From: Datisca glomerata
Taxonomy: Eukaryota > Streptophyta > Magnoliopsida > Cucurbitales > Datiscaceae
DNA length: 64,000 bases
NCBI GenBank assembly: GCA_003255025.1
Contig: QANY01002480.1
Location: forward strand, 192,678-256,677
Direction of reading: 5' to 3'
The notes under the pieces: model-generated
What the model saw: the letters and a program-made list of their open reading frames with translations, nothing else
Database searches by the model: none
Told to the model about the DNA's origin: nothing
In this document: piece after piece, positions 23,161-35,184 of the stretch
Layout of the letters: each line of letters opens with the position of its first letter
Position numbering within the stretch: position 1 is the first letter of the stretch
Program-made: the position numbers and the translations under genes

Positions 23161-23794
23161 ATCCATTTTTTGTTCCATCAATTCTCACTCCTAACTATTG
23201 CAATTACCTTAGTGCCCCATTACATCTTTTTTTTTTTGCGTATTTTCTTTGAACCAATGATTGAAACAAATAATGTGGATAAATAATGAATGAAAGCAAT
23301 TGATCTTATAAGATTATTTTGCTAGTGTCGTTTTCGTAATTACCCATCGGCTTGTTTCACTTGACAGTAAAGATATTTTTGTATATCATTTGAAAAGAGA
23401 AAATATCTATAAATTTAAATCAAATTTGATTTAGTTCGTTGGAAATAAATTATATTTTAGATTCGTAGAGTAGGATGAATCTCAAACTTTTGTGCTTTAT
23501 CATCAATGTGAACTCATATTATCATGATTATAAATTATTTGTTTTGTAGAATTTAAGATTTATTTATTTAATTTCCAAAGAAAATTAATAGTTGAGGTTC
23601 ATACTTATTTTAATTTCTCATGAGAATTCAAAAATGAAATATAAAAAAACTAAAACCCAATGAAATTGGGTACAAAATTCTACGGCACAAAACAAAATAG
23701 AGCAAATTTTCATTATCCGACAAATGAATAATGGGGACTATATCTATCACCTTCAATTTCATAGCAATAAAGATCCGTACAAAGATTTCTTTAT
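23161..23794. other. AT-rich intergenic DNA, nothing recognised
   Basis: A T-run at about 23229-23240 and scattered short open frames are all that can be seen. None of the frames has a recognisable domain. Confidence 0.45.
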
Positions 23795-24075
23795 ATATCT
23801 CCACGTGAACCGCACGTGAACATAGGACCATATGAGTGTCTTGTCCTACCCTGGTTGTTGTTATGTTTCCGTCTTAAACAAATTATAATTGACTATATTA
23901 CCCCTATTTGTTCAATCATTGGTAATCTATGGATATGCGGTGGGTCTGAATTGGACAACTGTAGTGATTAGACTTGTCAGTTGGCTTAGTCATTTCATGG
24001 TCATAAGAATCTTAACCTTTGTTCATCTTTCCTTCTCCACCAACCGCACCATGTCCCACGGATATTTTCTCTCTT
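23795..24075. promoter_or_regulatory. ACGTG patch 3
   Basis: Two CACGTG cores 11 bp apart (23802-23807 and 23813-23818) in CCACGTGAACCGCACGTGAA form a direct repeat. They are followed by C/T-rich sequence to 24070 with CTTTCCTTCTCCACC. No gene adjoins it. The overlapping short open frames are not credible proteins. Confidence 0.35.
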
Positions 24076-24229
24076 ATTTATGTACTCAATAATTCCCACA
24101 ATTATCTACTATAATGTGTCATAAAATGGAAATATTTTTACATCAAATGTTGGACCAAGTTTAGAATTAAATTACTTGTTAATAGTTTTCACTAAAATTT
24201 AGGAATATCATCAATTATACAATTGTATA

Positions 24230-25740
24230 TCATACGTTCTTCTGATCTGACGCTATCTTCATAACAGTCACATCTTTTTGGTGCACGATATTTTTTATAA
24301 GATAATATTTCTTCTTAATGTGATTGTCCCTCTTATGAGTCCTCGGTTCTTTGAAATTAGCAATCACCTTACTGTTGTCATAGTACAGGATTAATGACTT
24401 ATACATACCTAGAACTACTTCCAGATCAGTATCGAACTTCCTGAGCCATACCGTTTTTTTTGTAACTTCAAAAACCGTTATATATTCAGCTTCCATTGAG
24501 GAATCTGCAATGCCGGGTTGTTTAATACTTCTCCAGACTACAACTCCTCCACCTACGGTGAATACTAATTCATACGTCGACTTTTGACTGTCCCTATCTG
24601 ATCGAAAATTAGAATTAGCATATTCAATGGGGTTCAGGTCTCACTGAATAAACAAGCATATATTTTCTCGTTATCTGAAGATACTCGAGAATGTGTTTTA
24701 CCGCAATCTAATGTTACAAGCTAAGATTTGATTGATAAGGACTGACAATTACTACCGCATAACGGATGTCCGATCTCGTACACCACATAGTATACATGAG
24801 GCTCTCAAAGGCTGAAGCATAAGGAACATTTCTCATATCCTCTTCCTCCTGATGTGTCTTAAAACACTACTCTTTAGAAAGGACAATTCCATGTCTTGTC
24901 GGTAATTGTCCTTTCTAGAAATTTTTCCATAGAGAATCTTTCTAGCACTTTATCAAAAGATGCTTGAGAAAGTTTCAAGAGCTTGTTCTTCTTCTCCCAT
25001 AGGGTTTAGATGTCTATAACATAGCCCACCTCTCCAAAATATTTCATCAGAATTTCTCAGCTAATCACTTCTTTACTTTTGACAAAATTTCTACATCATT
25101 CTCAATTAGTAGAATATCGTCTATATAAAGAACTAGGAAAACCACTATCTTATCTTTTTTTATGTATTTCTAAACACAAATTTCGTCAATATTTTGTTTG
25201 AAACCATATGACATAATAATCTCATAAAAAATAAGATTCCAAGATCTTGATACTTACTTTAATCCATATATAGATTTACGCAACTTGCATAACTTCTCAT
25301 ATTGTCCATTTTTCACAAACACTTCTGGTTGCATCATATAGATGTTTTCTTCAAAAGAGTCATTCAGAAAGGCTGTCTTAACATTCATTTGTCATATTTC
25401 ACAGTCTAAACTAACAATTATGGATAAAAGAATGTGAATGAGTTTTAGCATGGCAACGTGAGAGAATGTCTCTTCATATTCGACTCCCTCCATTTGAGTA
25501 TAGCCTTTGGCTACCAGTCGTGTCTTGAAAGAATCTATTTTCCCATATGCACCTCTTTTTTCTTGAAGACCATTTACTGCCTATGGTCCTGACCTCTTCA
25601 GGTGGATCTACAAGTTCCCTAACAAAATTAGAATACACTGATTCCTTTTTTTGGTTCATGACATCTTGCCATTTCTCCTTTTCAGGTGCTTTCATCGCCT
25701 CTTTAAAGGTTAATGGATCGTTCTTATAAGTGTCTGACAC
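24230..25740 (-). pseudogene. Copia reverse transcriptase and RNase H remains
   Basis: From 25740 the minus strand starts DPLTFKEAMKAPEKEKWQDV, the usual entry into Copia RT. At 25130-25085 it reads VVFLVLYIDDILLI, so the YxDD motif is still present. RNase H begins near 24500 (MEAEYITVFEVTKKTVWLRK) with CDN changed to YDN (YYDNSKVIANF), and ends at 24230 with IASDQKNV, short of the usual C-terminus. Many stops and frame changes separate these blocks. Confidence 0.8.
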
Positions 25741-26682
25741 TAGACATGTGCTTCGAGTTCATAGCAAATATGTTATCTTATAACTCCCACTACGACGTTG
25801 CACCGGAGTTCCCTGAACATGAATAGTGGTTTCTATGGTTTGTCATTTATCAGCTAATGACGAAGATGGTCCGATCTCATCAGATGCTAGTTATTCGAGA
25901 ACTACTTTGCTCTGAGGTTTGTATTTTTCCATATAGTCGTGTTCGAGAAAAGTAGTATTTGTCGATACAAACACATTTTGATCCATGTGATCACTATAAA
26001 AGTACCAACTTCTTGTTTCTGGAGCATATCCAACAAATATACACATTTCAGTTCTTGAGTCTAACTTTCCAGTTTTAGATCTAAGAACGTGAGCTGGACA
26101 CCCCCCCCCCCATATACAGAAATGATGCAAACTATTTTTAGACTCATTTCATTACTCTAAATGTGTCCTGCTTAGAGACTTAGAAGGAAAAATTCAAAAT
26201 GTAGGTTGTGGTTTGAAATGCATATCCCCAGAATATGAGTGGTAGTGATGAGTAGCTTAACATCGACCTAACCATATCCAATAAGGTTCTGTTTCTCCTT
26301 TCTGAAATACCATTTTGCTGTGACGTTCTAGGTGTTGTGAGTTGGAATAAAATTTTATACTCCAACAGGTAATCCTTGAATTCTAAATTTAAGTATTCAG
26401 ACTTTCAGCTTCAACTTTGAAATCTTTAAACTTTCCAAAAGTTTTAGACTTTCTATGCATTAGGTAAGTATAATCATACCTTGAGTAATTGTCAATAAAA
26501 GTGACGAAATACTCATATCCGCATGTAGCTTGTATATTGATCGATCTACAGACGCTACTATGTACTAGCTCAAGTGGTTTTTTTTTTGCTCTTTGACCCT
26601 TTATAGAGAAATGTATCTTGGTCATTTTACCCTCTAGACGTGATTCACAGACCGGAAGACTTCCAACTTTTAGTACTCTCAA
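25741..26682 (-). pseudogene. Copia integrase remains
   Basis: Readable pieces on the minus strand are KPLELVHSSVCRSINI (26580-26520), FVTFIDNYSRYDYTYL, then SQQNGISERRNRTLLDMVRS, and VFVSTNTTFLEHDY near 25950. In the family the first piece is TDVCGP, so the first catalytic Asp has been replaced. The segment between ESLNT and the DYLLEYK equivalent is short, and the second catalytic Asp (SDRGGEY) appears deleted. The Glu of SERRN remains. An 11-base C-run at 26101-26111 adds Gly codons to the WGCPAHV motif. Confidence 0.8.
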
Positions 26683-27760
26683 ATCACCATATTTTTGTTA
26701 ACCGATTTATTCTGTCAAAATTAATATGTCACAACCTAAGATGTCAAAGATACGTATCATCTTCTTGAGAAACCTTTTTGCCGTTTTCTACTTTAAATAA
26801 TTCTGAATTATTTAATGTTCATTCAATTGGTTTAAGCATATACAGTCCATTTGAAATTTTTACATGACAAATATGGAATCTATTTTTAGAAATAATAAAC
26901 ATGTTATTATCAAAAGAAATATCAAAACTTTGTTCGTGCAATAACGATAAAGAAATCAAATTTCTAGAAAATCCAAGAATAAAATAAATATTGTTCGAAA
27001 CAAGATAATTATTTCTAAAATTCAAACGGACTATCCCCAATGCTTTCGCTGATAGGAGCGCACCACTGCCAGCTCTCATTATCACTTCGCCATCAGCAAG
27101 TTCCCTTGACGAATCAAGTATCTGCAAAGAAGAACATATATAGTTAATGACCCTTAAATCTATAATCCAGGATGAAAAATCATATTCCACTAAACAAGCT
27201 TCAAGTACAAGTAAATCATACTTGTTACAATTTCTCTTCCAATGACCTTCAACCGCACAATGAATTTTTTTTTCCTTGAGTTTGTTGTCGTTCTTATTCT
27301 TCTTGGCCTTAGGTGATGTCTTAGCTTTCTTTATTTTCTTATTCTCACTCTTTCCCTTACCATTGTTATTCTTCCTTTTGTTACCATTAACAACAGTGGA
27401 AGAAGGCTTTTGCTCAGCAACATTTGTCTTGCCCTCTTTGGTCATACTCTTGTTGAGTGACTCAAAAGTCTGCAGTTTATTCAACAATTAGGTCATGTTG
27501 AATAATAACTTGTTCATAACATAGTTGGTAATGAACGTAGAAAAAGTAGGTGTGGGCGATTCAAGTATAATTCTAACTTGACTTGCACATCAATGGTAGC
27601 CCCTGAATCTATAATCCAAGCATCATATGTGTCCCGAACATTTTTCAGGGCATCGATAGTGGACTTAGCATCAAATTGGAATTTGATTTCCATTTATAAT
27701 GTTATCACCATTGAGGTTTTCGAGTGTAAGTAAAGCATTAATAGGGTTGCCTATGGTAGA
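26683..27760 (-). pseudogene. Copia gag C-terminus and protease remains
   Basis: A start near 27760 (MSTIGNPINALLTLENLNGD) resembles a Copia gag N-terminus, followed by decayed sequence. From 27487 an open stretch holds a Lys/Asn-rich linker and a zinc-knuckle relic IHCAVEGHWKRNC, which lacks the first Cys of CX2CX4HX4C. The protease motif reads SWIIDLRVINYIC where the family has DSGATNH. The Asp is kept but Ser-Gly is lost. After it come GSGALLSAKALGIV and FILGFSRNLISLSLL, as expected for Copia protease and the start of integrase. Confidence 0.75.
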
Positions 27761-29739
27761 CATAATAATAACTAAAAAGAAATAAAATATACATCGTTCA
27801 ATATAATTGAAATAAATATCAAAATTTTGGAAAGTAAATGTGATGCATGAATGTAACATATCAAACACATAAACTTAACAATTACTAATCAACGATAAGA
27901 CAATTTAATAATTAATGTGCCACCTTCGGTTCAATCAAAATAATTTTAACTATCTATGAGACATTCTCATCCTCATTAGCTAAAACTTAAAGTATCTCAT
28001 ATTTTTTCTTTTAATAATAAGATACCGTTTATTTGGTTAAGTCATAATTACCCACTTCAAATCTTAATTACGACTTTGTGAGTGTAACTCATTATTTCAG
28101 AATCTATGACTTAATTTAGAAAATGCCGCTTTAAGGTCGGCCAAGTCTAAAATACATCACTTAGTCTTATCTTCATAAGAAGTCAACCTTGATATTGTTA
28201 TAATTCGAAATCTTCCTAAGAGGGACGAAAACAAAGCTGTCTCGAGGGTCTCACCATATCTCACGTTGTTGTATTAATATTGGAGATCATATGTTACATT
28301 GACATGTCAACCTTCTCACTAACTATTTTACAATAATGTGTTTCTAATTAACTAATCAATTAATTTCAAATTAACTATTAGTTACAATAACTCTATAATT
28401 GTAAAATATTCATTAATCCAATCTAATTGGCCTAAGTTCATTTAACCTTCTAAAGAGCCTAAGGCTAATTTAGGTGAACTTAAAATAATTAGCCAATTAC
28501 AATAATCTAACTTTAATAAAACAATTTTAATAAAAGTCGGTTATCCTAAAGGCCTAACTAAACGCGTGCCTTTAGAGTGGTGTGATTACCAAGTTTAACT
28601 AATTAAAACTTAACAGTTTACATGCAAGTGATTTCGCAGACCAATCCATATAAACAAAATATGACAATGCTAATAAATAATGTTTCTACAAATGAGATGC
28701 ATGATTAAATAAAACAGTGTGGGGTTTCATGTAAGGTATGTAATCGATTAATGTATGGTCATGTTATTAATCAAATCGATAACTGTTTATTTAAATAATA
28801 TAATAAATAAATAAATAAATAAAAGAAAATTTAAGTGCTATTGGGTATTTCTAAAATTACAACCTTTAAAAAATAGAAATACTTACAAAACGGATTTCAA
28901 GAATATATATTTCTTAAAATGCTCATTCTCCATTAGAGGTTCATCTTCATAATCTTCAAGTTTTGATAAAAAAAACTCTTTTAACTAGAATAATCTATTT
29001 TTCTAATTAAATAATTTGATTAATTATCCTTTTAAAATTAAATAAATTTGATTAGTCAAAAAATAATTTGATGACTTATTAAACTTGGGTCAAGCTCAAT
29101 CAATTAATTAATTTTAGTTTTTAAAAACTTAAAATCAATAACTAATTTTTATAATTACATTAATTTTAAAAATAAAAATAAAAGATAGGATTAGGCTTTT
29201 TACGAAGTATCACGCAGATAAGACAACACTGTATCAGGGTATCTGTGAATAGTCTCCTTGCAATCACAAGGATTGCCGCCGCCGGTGGTAGCAGGACACT
29301 CCCACTGTTAAAAGCGTCTGCGCCACTATCGCCATTTTTTCCAGGGGTGAATCTGCTGATGAAATTGTCGTTGGCGCCAGTGCCGACAACACTATTGTCG
29401 GTGCCGGCGTCAGAACTCCATAACGAAGCTCCTTCTCCTTTTTCTCCTCCATATTCGTCTCGTGCGTTCTTTTTCTTCTTGCGTACAGAATTTTATAACA
29501 TAATATTCAAAATAAAATTACAAAATTTCCTATGCCTCAAACGGCTTACACAAGATTTAAAGAAAATTTAAGGACATAGCCTAAACTCAAAGTCACCATA
29601 CAATTAACGATTCATCATTAACCATACATTCAAAAAATAGAATCATTCATTCATTCATATCAAAATATATATAGAATAATGCAAGAAAACACACACAGTA
29701 TTTAATGTATACATATATAAAGACAGTTTTGATATTGAT
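27761..29739 (-). other. Long untranslated leader of the Copia element
   Basis: About 2 kb lie between the 5' LTR and gag. Most is AT-rich and non-coding. A GC-rich block at 29268-29430 (repeated GTGCCGACAAC, GTCGGTGCCGGCG, GTTGGCGCCAGTGCC) stands out. Neither of the open frames across it has a recognised domain. AATAAATAAATAAATAAAT microsatellite sequence is at about 28803-28821. Confidence 0.5.
29723..29738 (-). other. Decayed initiator-Met tRNA primer-binding site
   Basis: Directly after the LTR the minus strand reads CAATATCAAAAC. The Copia primer-binding site is TGGTATCAGAGC. Seven positions match, and the mismatches are transitions (T to C or G to A), as expected from decay of methylated cytosines. 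Confidence 0.5.
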
Positions 29740-31852
29740 TGTTAGAAACGCGACGCGCGTAGCGGACACGTTTAGTTTAAAAAAATTTAGTGATCGAAAA
29801 ATAATTGCGACGTCATAGGTTCCAAAAAATAATTTTAATGAAAAATAATTTTTTTATCGGATCCATATATGTCTATACATTAAATCATAAACATATAAAA
29901 TAAAAGAATTATACATCTCGTAGTCTATCAAACATCCTCACTAACAACGACCTTGAGATTCCATGAACAATAGACTGTGAGATCCACACCAAGATTTTCT
30001 GAACCAATCCTCGAATACACTAGGACATGTGTGGACAGATATAATAATTCAAGAACATTTTTCAATATCTAGATGTACTTAACACATGAGATCTGGAGAT
30101 TTGGCAAATGACTTTTTCAGATAGAGCTCTAAGAGAGAATTGAAGAATTCACAGAGTCTTTGACTAACAATTAATCACACAGATTGCTTTAATGAGACCA
30201 ATAGAATAATATCTATATAGATTCTAGGTTAAAGCTATTAGGTTTTAGGGTATAATTATTTATAAATGTGCCACTATATGGGACTCACTACAGTATGTGC
30301 CACGCTATAGTGTCGTGTGGCACTATAGTGTGCTGCGAACTACTGTACTGTCATATGGCGCTACAGTATGTTATGTGCCACTGGAGTGCCACACGACACT
30401 ACAGTGTGTCAAGTCAAGTTCTAATTCAAAAAATAGTGATTGACATGTGGCAGTTCAACATGCCACGTGACAATTTTTTTAAATTTATTATTTATTTAAT
30501 CAAATAAATATCTAGATATTAGTGAATTTAAAATTAACTAATTTGATCATACATATCAACTAACTTATATGTTAGTTCAAAATTAACAGATTAGTTAATT
30601 TAAATTCAAATTATTATCTCATAATAATTTAATATTATTTAGTTTCATAAATCAAATATATTGCCTCACTTATCGATTAATACAAAACCAATTGATATAA
30701 TTATTTAATTATAATTTCAAAAAATTACAATAAATAATTTAATTAATTAATTTAACATAATTATCTCATAATTGTATACTTGCCCCATGAATTTAACTCT
30801 TTTTACAAGCTAGTCATTTTCTTATGTCATAAAACATTCACACCCTAGACTGCGTAGCACAGAGGTGGTTAGGAGACCATGAACCTATAGTTCTAAGCTC
30901 CAATAATCAGATTATTAATTAAACTCTTTAATTAAATAATCTTATTTATTAATTTCATCATTACACCACTATAAATATGAAATTACACTCTTAGTAATTA
31001 CAACATATATTTACAGAATAGTCTGGTATAGTCCATTGATATAATCACTTCGTGTAGTTCTGTCCTCCAATTATTGGTTCGTAAATTAGAACTGATCAAA
31101 ATTATCATCATTTTACTCTTCTAATTATCTTTTGATCCTTAAGTACCATCAATTCACTAGTGAACGATCAATTTGTAATCGTATTATAAATTTGAGGTTA
31201 ATAATAATACAGTTCTAGAATTAACACTTAAGTGAATCAATATACGATTCATTATAAAAACTTAGATTATAAATCTTGTAAGATCATGTTCACATCTATC
31301 CATATCACTAAATCTTCAAAACAAAAGTCACTAGTATGTTTTACAAACAAACATTAACGAGTGAATCAAAAGATCCACTAAACATGTATAGAAGTTCATG
31401 ACTACTCAGGATTTAGACTAATCTATATATGATCATCAGATTGATGTATATTAATTTTTTTATAATAAACGGTAAGTTAATAAAGATATTAATCGACATC
31501 GATCATGTCATATATAATCTGATTATATAATGTAAATTTAGTAAGATATATATCCACATCAGTGATCCAGATCTTGATCACTTGCATTCATGATGCTTAG
31601 CGAATCATACTAGTAACCATTCATTAAAAATTTCATACTTCAATATGTTACAGATTATTTTATTCATTATCTATCATCTTAATCATCTCGTACTAATACA
31701 AGATCATAGTCTCATTAATGATATGAAATTTTCATATATTTATACAAATTATTCAATAATAATTCAAAATGAAAATTATAAGAAAAATGTAATTTTATTA
31801 ATTTCAAATTAAAAATATCTTTACACATGCTTTGAGGGCACAATGCCCAACA
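29740..31852 (-). repeat. 5' LTR (2.1 kb) of the Copia element
   Basis: On the plus strand it runs from TGTTAGAAACG to GCCCAACA, so on the element strand from TGTTGGGC to CTAACA. It matches 7296-10873 and 7799-10040 over its length. A variable palindromic array lies at 30265-30412. No matching pentamer flanks the copy (TTGAT / ATAAT), in agreement with its being a 5' LTR of a larger element and not solo. Confidence 0.8.
30265..30412. repeat. Palindromic GTGCCACWCGACACTACAGT array in the LTR
   Basis: Six or so imperfect copies of GTGTGGCACTATAGTG and its inverse alternate. It occupies the same LTR position as 9205-9345 and 10175-10290, but the copies are arranged differently. Confidence 0.65.
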
Positions 31853-31931
31853 ATAATTAGTTGAAGCATTATGATTAATCAAGGAAATGTTTAGCTGACT
31901 GGGGTATTAGTTAGTATGCGTAGTTTTATAC

Positions 31932-32095
31932 TGATCAAGTAATTGATCAAGTTTTAAGTAATCAATTGATGTAAGAATCGTTCATAGGTAATTTGTCTAT
32001 TTATTTTAATGAGTCATAAAACACTAACTTATAAATGTTTGTGAGATCACTCGGTTACAACAAAATATGATCAAATACTTAGTCACCCTAGATTT
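31932..32095. mobile_element. MITE-like element, copy A
   Basis: Left end TGATCAAGTAATTGATCAAG and the reverse complement of the right end, TGACTAAGTATTTGATCATA, form inverted repeats of over 20 bp around a small AT-rich core. A second copy with the same ends and core lies at 36907-37076. There is no coding capacity. I cannot identify the superfamily or a target-site duplication. Confidence 0.55.
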
Positions 32096-32455
32096 ATTCT
32101 TAGTTATATATGGTCTCCATAATATTCACCTATAAACAAAAACTGTCATATCCATTGTGAAGAATTCAGAGTCAGTCACAACTAATTAGTACAACAAAAA
32201 CGTATATTGCGCTGATTATACTATGATGGTTGGTCCAACCGTCATAATAGGACAAATATTAGGAAAATGTTGAGACGGTTTATCCACACAACAAATTGTG
32301 ATATTGTGACGGTTAGGCTCAATTGTCACAATATCTTTAAATAATGCATCAAAATGATGTGTTTTGATGTATTTTTTAAGTGTCAGTAGCGAGGTTAGGT
32401 ATTGTAGGCTTACTAAGTCTTAATTTTATATTGTAGGTGAAACTCAAATAGCACA

Positions 32456-32955
32456 TGAATGAACTCTCGGATGGTGATTATGATCCAATTTCAACAAACA
32501 ACATGCTCTCACAAGTATTGGGTCCAAAACATTCTGGACGTGTGGGTTCATTAGGACTCGGGTCAACTCCATCTAAAGTGTTCTCGCGTTACCATGGGAA
32601 ATCTTGCAGGTAAGATGCTTCCCGTTTAACAACTGAGTTGGAAGCTCAACGCAAACGAGTGTCCGAGTTGGAGTGTCAGTGTGAACATGTCCTTGAGTTG
32701 GAGGCTCAATGTGCACGAGTGCCTCAGTTGAAGGCTCAATGTGCACAGGTGTATGAGTTGGAGGCTCAATGTGCACGAGTGCCTCAGTTGAAGGCTCAAT
32801 GTGCACGGGTGTCTGAGTTGGAGGCTCAATGTGCACGAGTGCCTCAGTTGGAGGCTCAATATGCACGAGTGCCTGAGTTGGTGGCTGAATGTTCAGAAAT
32901 GTGTGCTCAACTAAACTTACTTATAAAGTTTATACAGGACTCCCGTAAAGGGTAG
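32456..32955 (+). pseudogene. CACTA Transposase_24-type protein, C-terminal fragment with 10-residue repeats
   Basis: After a splice-acceptor-like TTATATTGTAG, the frame reads MNELSDGDYD, then VLGPKHSGRVGSLGLG and TPSKVF, the C-terminal block of this family. A stop (TAA at about 32612) interrupts it. The same frame then carries LTTELEAQRKRVSELE and about seven near-identical 10-residue units of the form ELEAQCARVP or QLKAQCARVS, ending in a stop at 32953-32955. The repeat has Leu/Val spacing suited to a coiled coil. The N-terminal transposase portion is missing. Confidence 0.65.
32628..32900. repeat. 30-bp tandem repeat (in frame)
   Basis: Nine units of about 30 bp share GAGTTGGAGGCTCAATGTGC and ACGAGTGCCT. 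Alternate units differ (GAGTTGGAGG versus CAGTTGAAGG), giving a 60-bp higher-order repeat. The period is a multiple of three and preserves the reading frame. Confidence 0.85.
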
Positions 32956-33582
32956 GGTAGAGTTTTATGCCTTGAGCTTTGTTTGACACTTGTTAAATGC
33001 TTTGTTATTATGTATTTTCATACTTTGAATATTTTAGATAATTTGTATTGATAATCTAATATTCTGAATATCTTTTTTAATTCATAGGTCAAAGTTTGAT
33101 AATTTATGCACCTTGTAAATGTGTAGGATGAATAATAATATGACTGTTGTGGATATAGATGTTAAAATTGTTATATATGTAGGAATTTTCGGGAATAAGT
33201 GGAATGCAAATTGGAGCTAGAAAATGATAATATGTCCCGACTGTTCTAGAACCGTCGTTACGGTTGTAGAATCATCGTTACAGGCCTCAATGGCGACGAT
33301 TCCTTAACTGTCGCAACAAACCTGTTGAGAAATGAACATCCGTGACATTTCCAAGAACCCTATCTATTGATGTCTACAACGAAGAAAAATAACCTCTCCA
33401 TTGATGCCTGCAATAGATCAGTTTGTAGTGACATTTCTCTGGCGATTTCTAAAACCGTCGCAATAGCTACTACGGCGGCGGTTGTCATGACGGTTTGGAA
33501 ACCGCCACTAAAACTATTGCATTGGTTGAAAATCATCGCTGAGGATGGGAAAACCCGTCCCAATTGACATGTTTTCTTATAT

Positions 33583-34840
33583 GACTCTAGCAAACATCAT
33601 ACTTTGAAATTCTTATGAGTGGTAAAAAGAAATTTTGCTACATTCTTTAGACTTATTTAAGCTACTTGTCATTTCGTCTCTCAGAGATCATACTTGTCAA
33701 GAGGGTAGTTCACTATGTATCACTTGCAACCCACGTCACCCTTTTCTTCTAAACATATGTCTCATTAATAAATTTTGCTGCACTATAATAAATTTGACAT
33801 TAGAGTTGCTAATATCGTAAGCCATTATTTAGCAAGGTATTACTAAACCACGGAAAGGAGATAGAGATACCCAGAAAGAGTGTATTGGATCCTAAAAAAT
33901 TGACAAGAAAATATCGTAAATATACATTTATTCAATTTAACTAAGCCAAATAAGTGACAATTGGCATATGAAACAAGGATTTGGTGGTTAAGTGGTGCTA
34001 ATGATACCCATGTATGCCTAATGTTTTAAAAAGAAAAAATAAACTTCGTTACTCACGGAATTATATCTCTTCCATACATTTGATTGCCATGTATAATATT
34101 TTTATTACCTTTCTAAAAAGTCTCTACTCAATTAAAAAAATGTACAAATCCCTCAATTCGTTTTTTTAAAGAAAAATATTGAGTGTCTTAAGGCGAGTTT
34201 GTGAATTTTTTATCTTTTAGTTCATTAAAAAATATTACTTTAAAATACATTTTAATTAACAAATATTATGTTTGAATCACACATTTAGTAAATTGAAGCA
34301 ACTCTATGAAAAGCATATCTTTCCAAGTTTTCTTACAGCACTTCTAAATATAAATAAATATGGATCAAAGTACAGTCATGTGCATTTTCATATAAAGATG
34401 AATTCGAAATGATTTATTATCTTAAAATTGTTATATCAATGTATAAAATATTATTACTCACAGGCGTTTCCAAACACACTTTCCAAACCCTACTTAAGGG
34501 TAGGGTACATTGAAGATAAGTACAAACCCTTAACTTCTTTTTTGTTTAAAACAAAACCAATTATTGAGTCATAACATAGTATCTCAAAAAACTATAATAA
34601 ATAATTTTCATAGAGCATATATATTATATTAAGATAATAAACTAAAGAAGGATCAGTTTTTCAATCTCTCACTTAGAAAGAACTGACTAATTTAATTGAT
34701 AATGATGATTCAAAATAGAATTTAATTTGTTATAAAATTAATAGCAAATATAAGAGATTATAGTAATTAATGAGAAAATATGGAGGATAAAAGATGGCAA
34801 CTAAGTAATTGATCACTACTGTCTAGTGGTGGCTAAGCAC
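33583..34840. other. AT-rich intergenic DNA, nothing recognised
   Basis: Short open frames here lack domains. There is no element end and no repeat of note. A/T runs and scattered TTAAT words dominate. Confidence 0.5.
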
Positions 34841-34884
34841 TCTGTTCTAGGGTTCTCCTTCATCAACTTGGCCTTCTATTATTA

Positions 34885-35110
34885 CCACTCATGTGGATCC
34901 TACGTGGCGCACTGTCTTCAAAGCGAAACCCTACAGACAGCAAAGCACACGTGTAGTCTGTGTACCCGCACGTGCACTTTCGGTCAAAGTTTTTCTCTTT
35001 GATGGATCTAGTCAACGGTCAAGAACTATCCAAATCATTAGCTAACCACTATTTAAAATTCCTATGTGCCCCCCCACCTTCCTCTCACCTTCTGACCGGA
35101 AATGGCCTGT
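34885..35110. promoter_or_regulatory. ACGTG/W-box patch 4
   Basis: CACGTG at 34948-34953 and 34969-34974, with CTACGTGGCG near 34909, cluster here. They are followed by GGTCAAAG and CAACGGTCAAG (TTGAC-type W-box cores) at about 34980-35025. A C/T-rich stretch follows. WRKY factors bind TTGAC cores. The open frame beginning at 34960 has no recognised domain. No gene lies downstream. Confidence 0.35.
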
Positions 35111-35184
35111 TTCCCAATCGTACGGAGGAATCTTACACCATCTTATTAACATTAAACAATCTGATTATATTCTCTACCGACTAA

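Larger units (their letters stand above)
24230..31852 (-). mobile_element. Copia LTR retrotransposon, 3'-truncated
   Basis: On the minus strand the order is 5' LTR (31852-29740), decayed primer-binding site, long leader, gag, protease, integrase, RT and partial RNase H, the Copia order. It stops abruptly at 24230 inside RNase H. No polypurine tract or 3' LTR follows, so the 3' end has been deleted. The coding region has stops and frameshifts throughout. The LTR belongs to the same family as the solo LTRs at 7.3-10.9 kb, so the family had been active more than once at this locus. Confidence 0.85.
32187..33582 (+). mobile_element. CACTA remnant with degenerate ends
   Basis: Left end TAGTACAACAAAAAC resembles a CACTACAACAAAAA terminus. 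Right end GTTTTCTTATATG resembles TTTTCTTGTAGTG. Both ends have subterminal GACGGTT/AACCGTC motifs (32225-32310 and 33235-33560: AACCGTCGTTAC, GACGATTCC, AACCGTCGCAA, TGACGGTTTGGAAACCG). Inside is the C-terminus of a Transposase_24-type protein. No target-site duplication is visible, so the boundaries are approximate. Confidence 0.6.

Noticed and set aside
29245..29571. Plus-strand 108-residue frame in the Copia leader
   Set aside because: There is no homology I recognise and it lies antisense to the element. Kept only as a GC-rich block.
30840..30900. Possible tRNA-like segment (CCTAGACTGCGTAGC region)
   Set aside because: It is LTR sequence repeated at about 8690-8790 in reverse, and no cloverleaf can be drawn.
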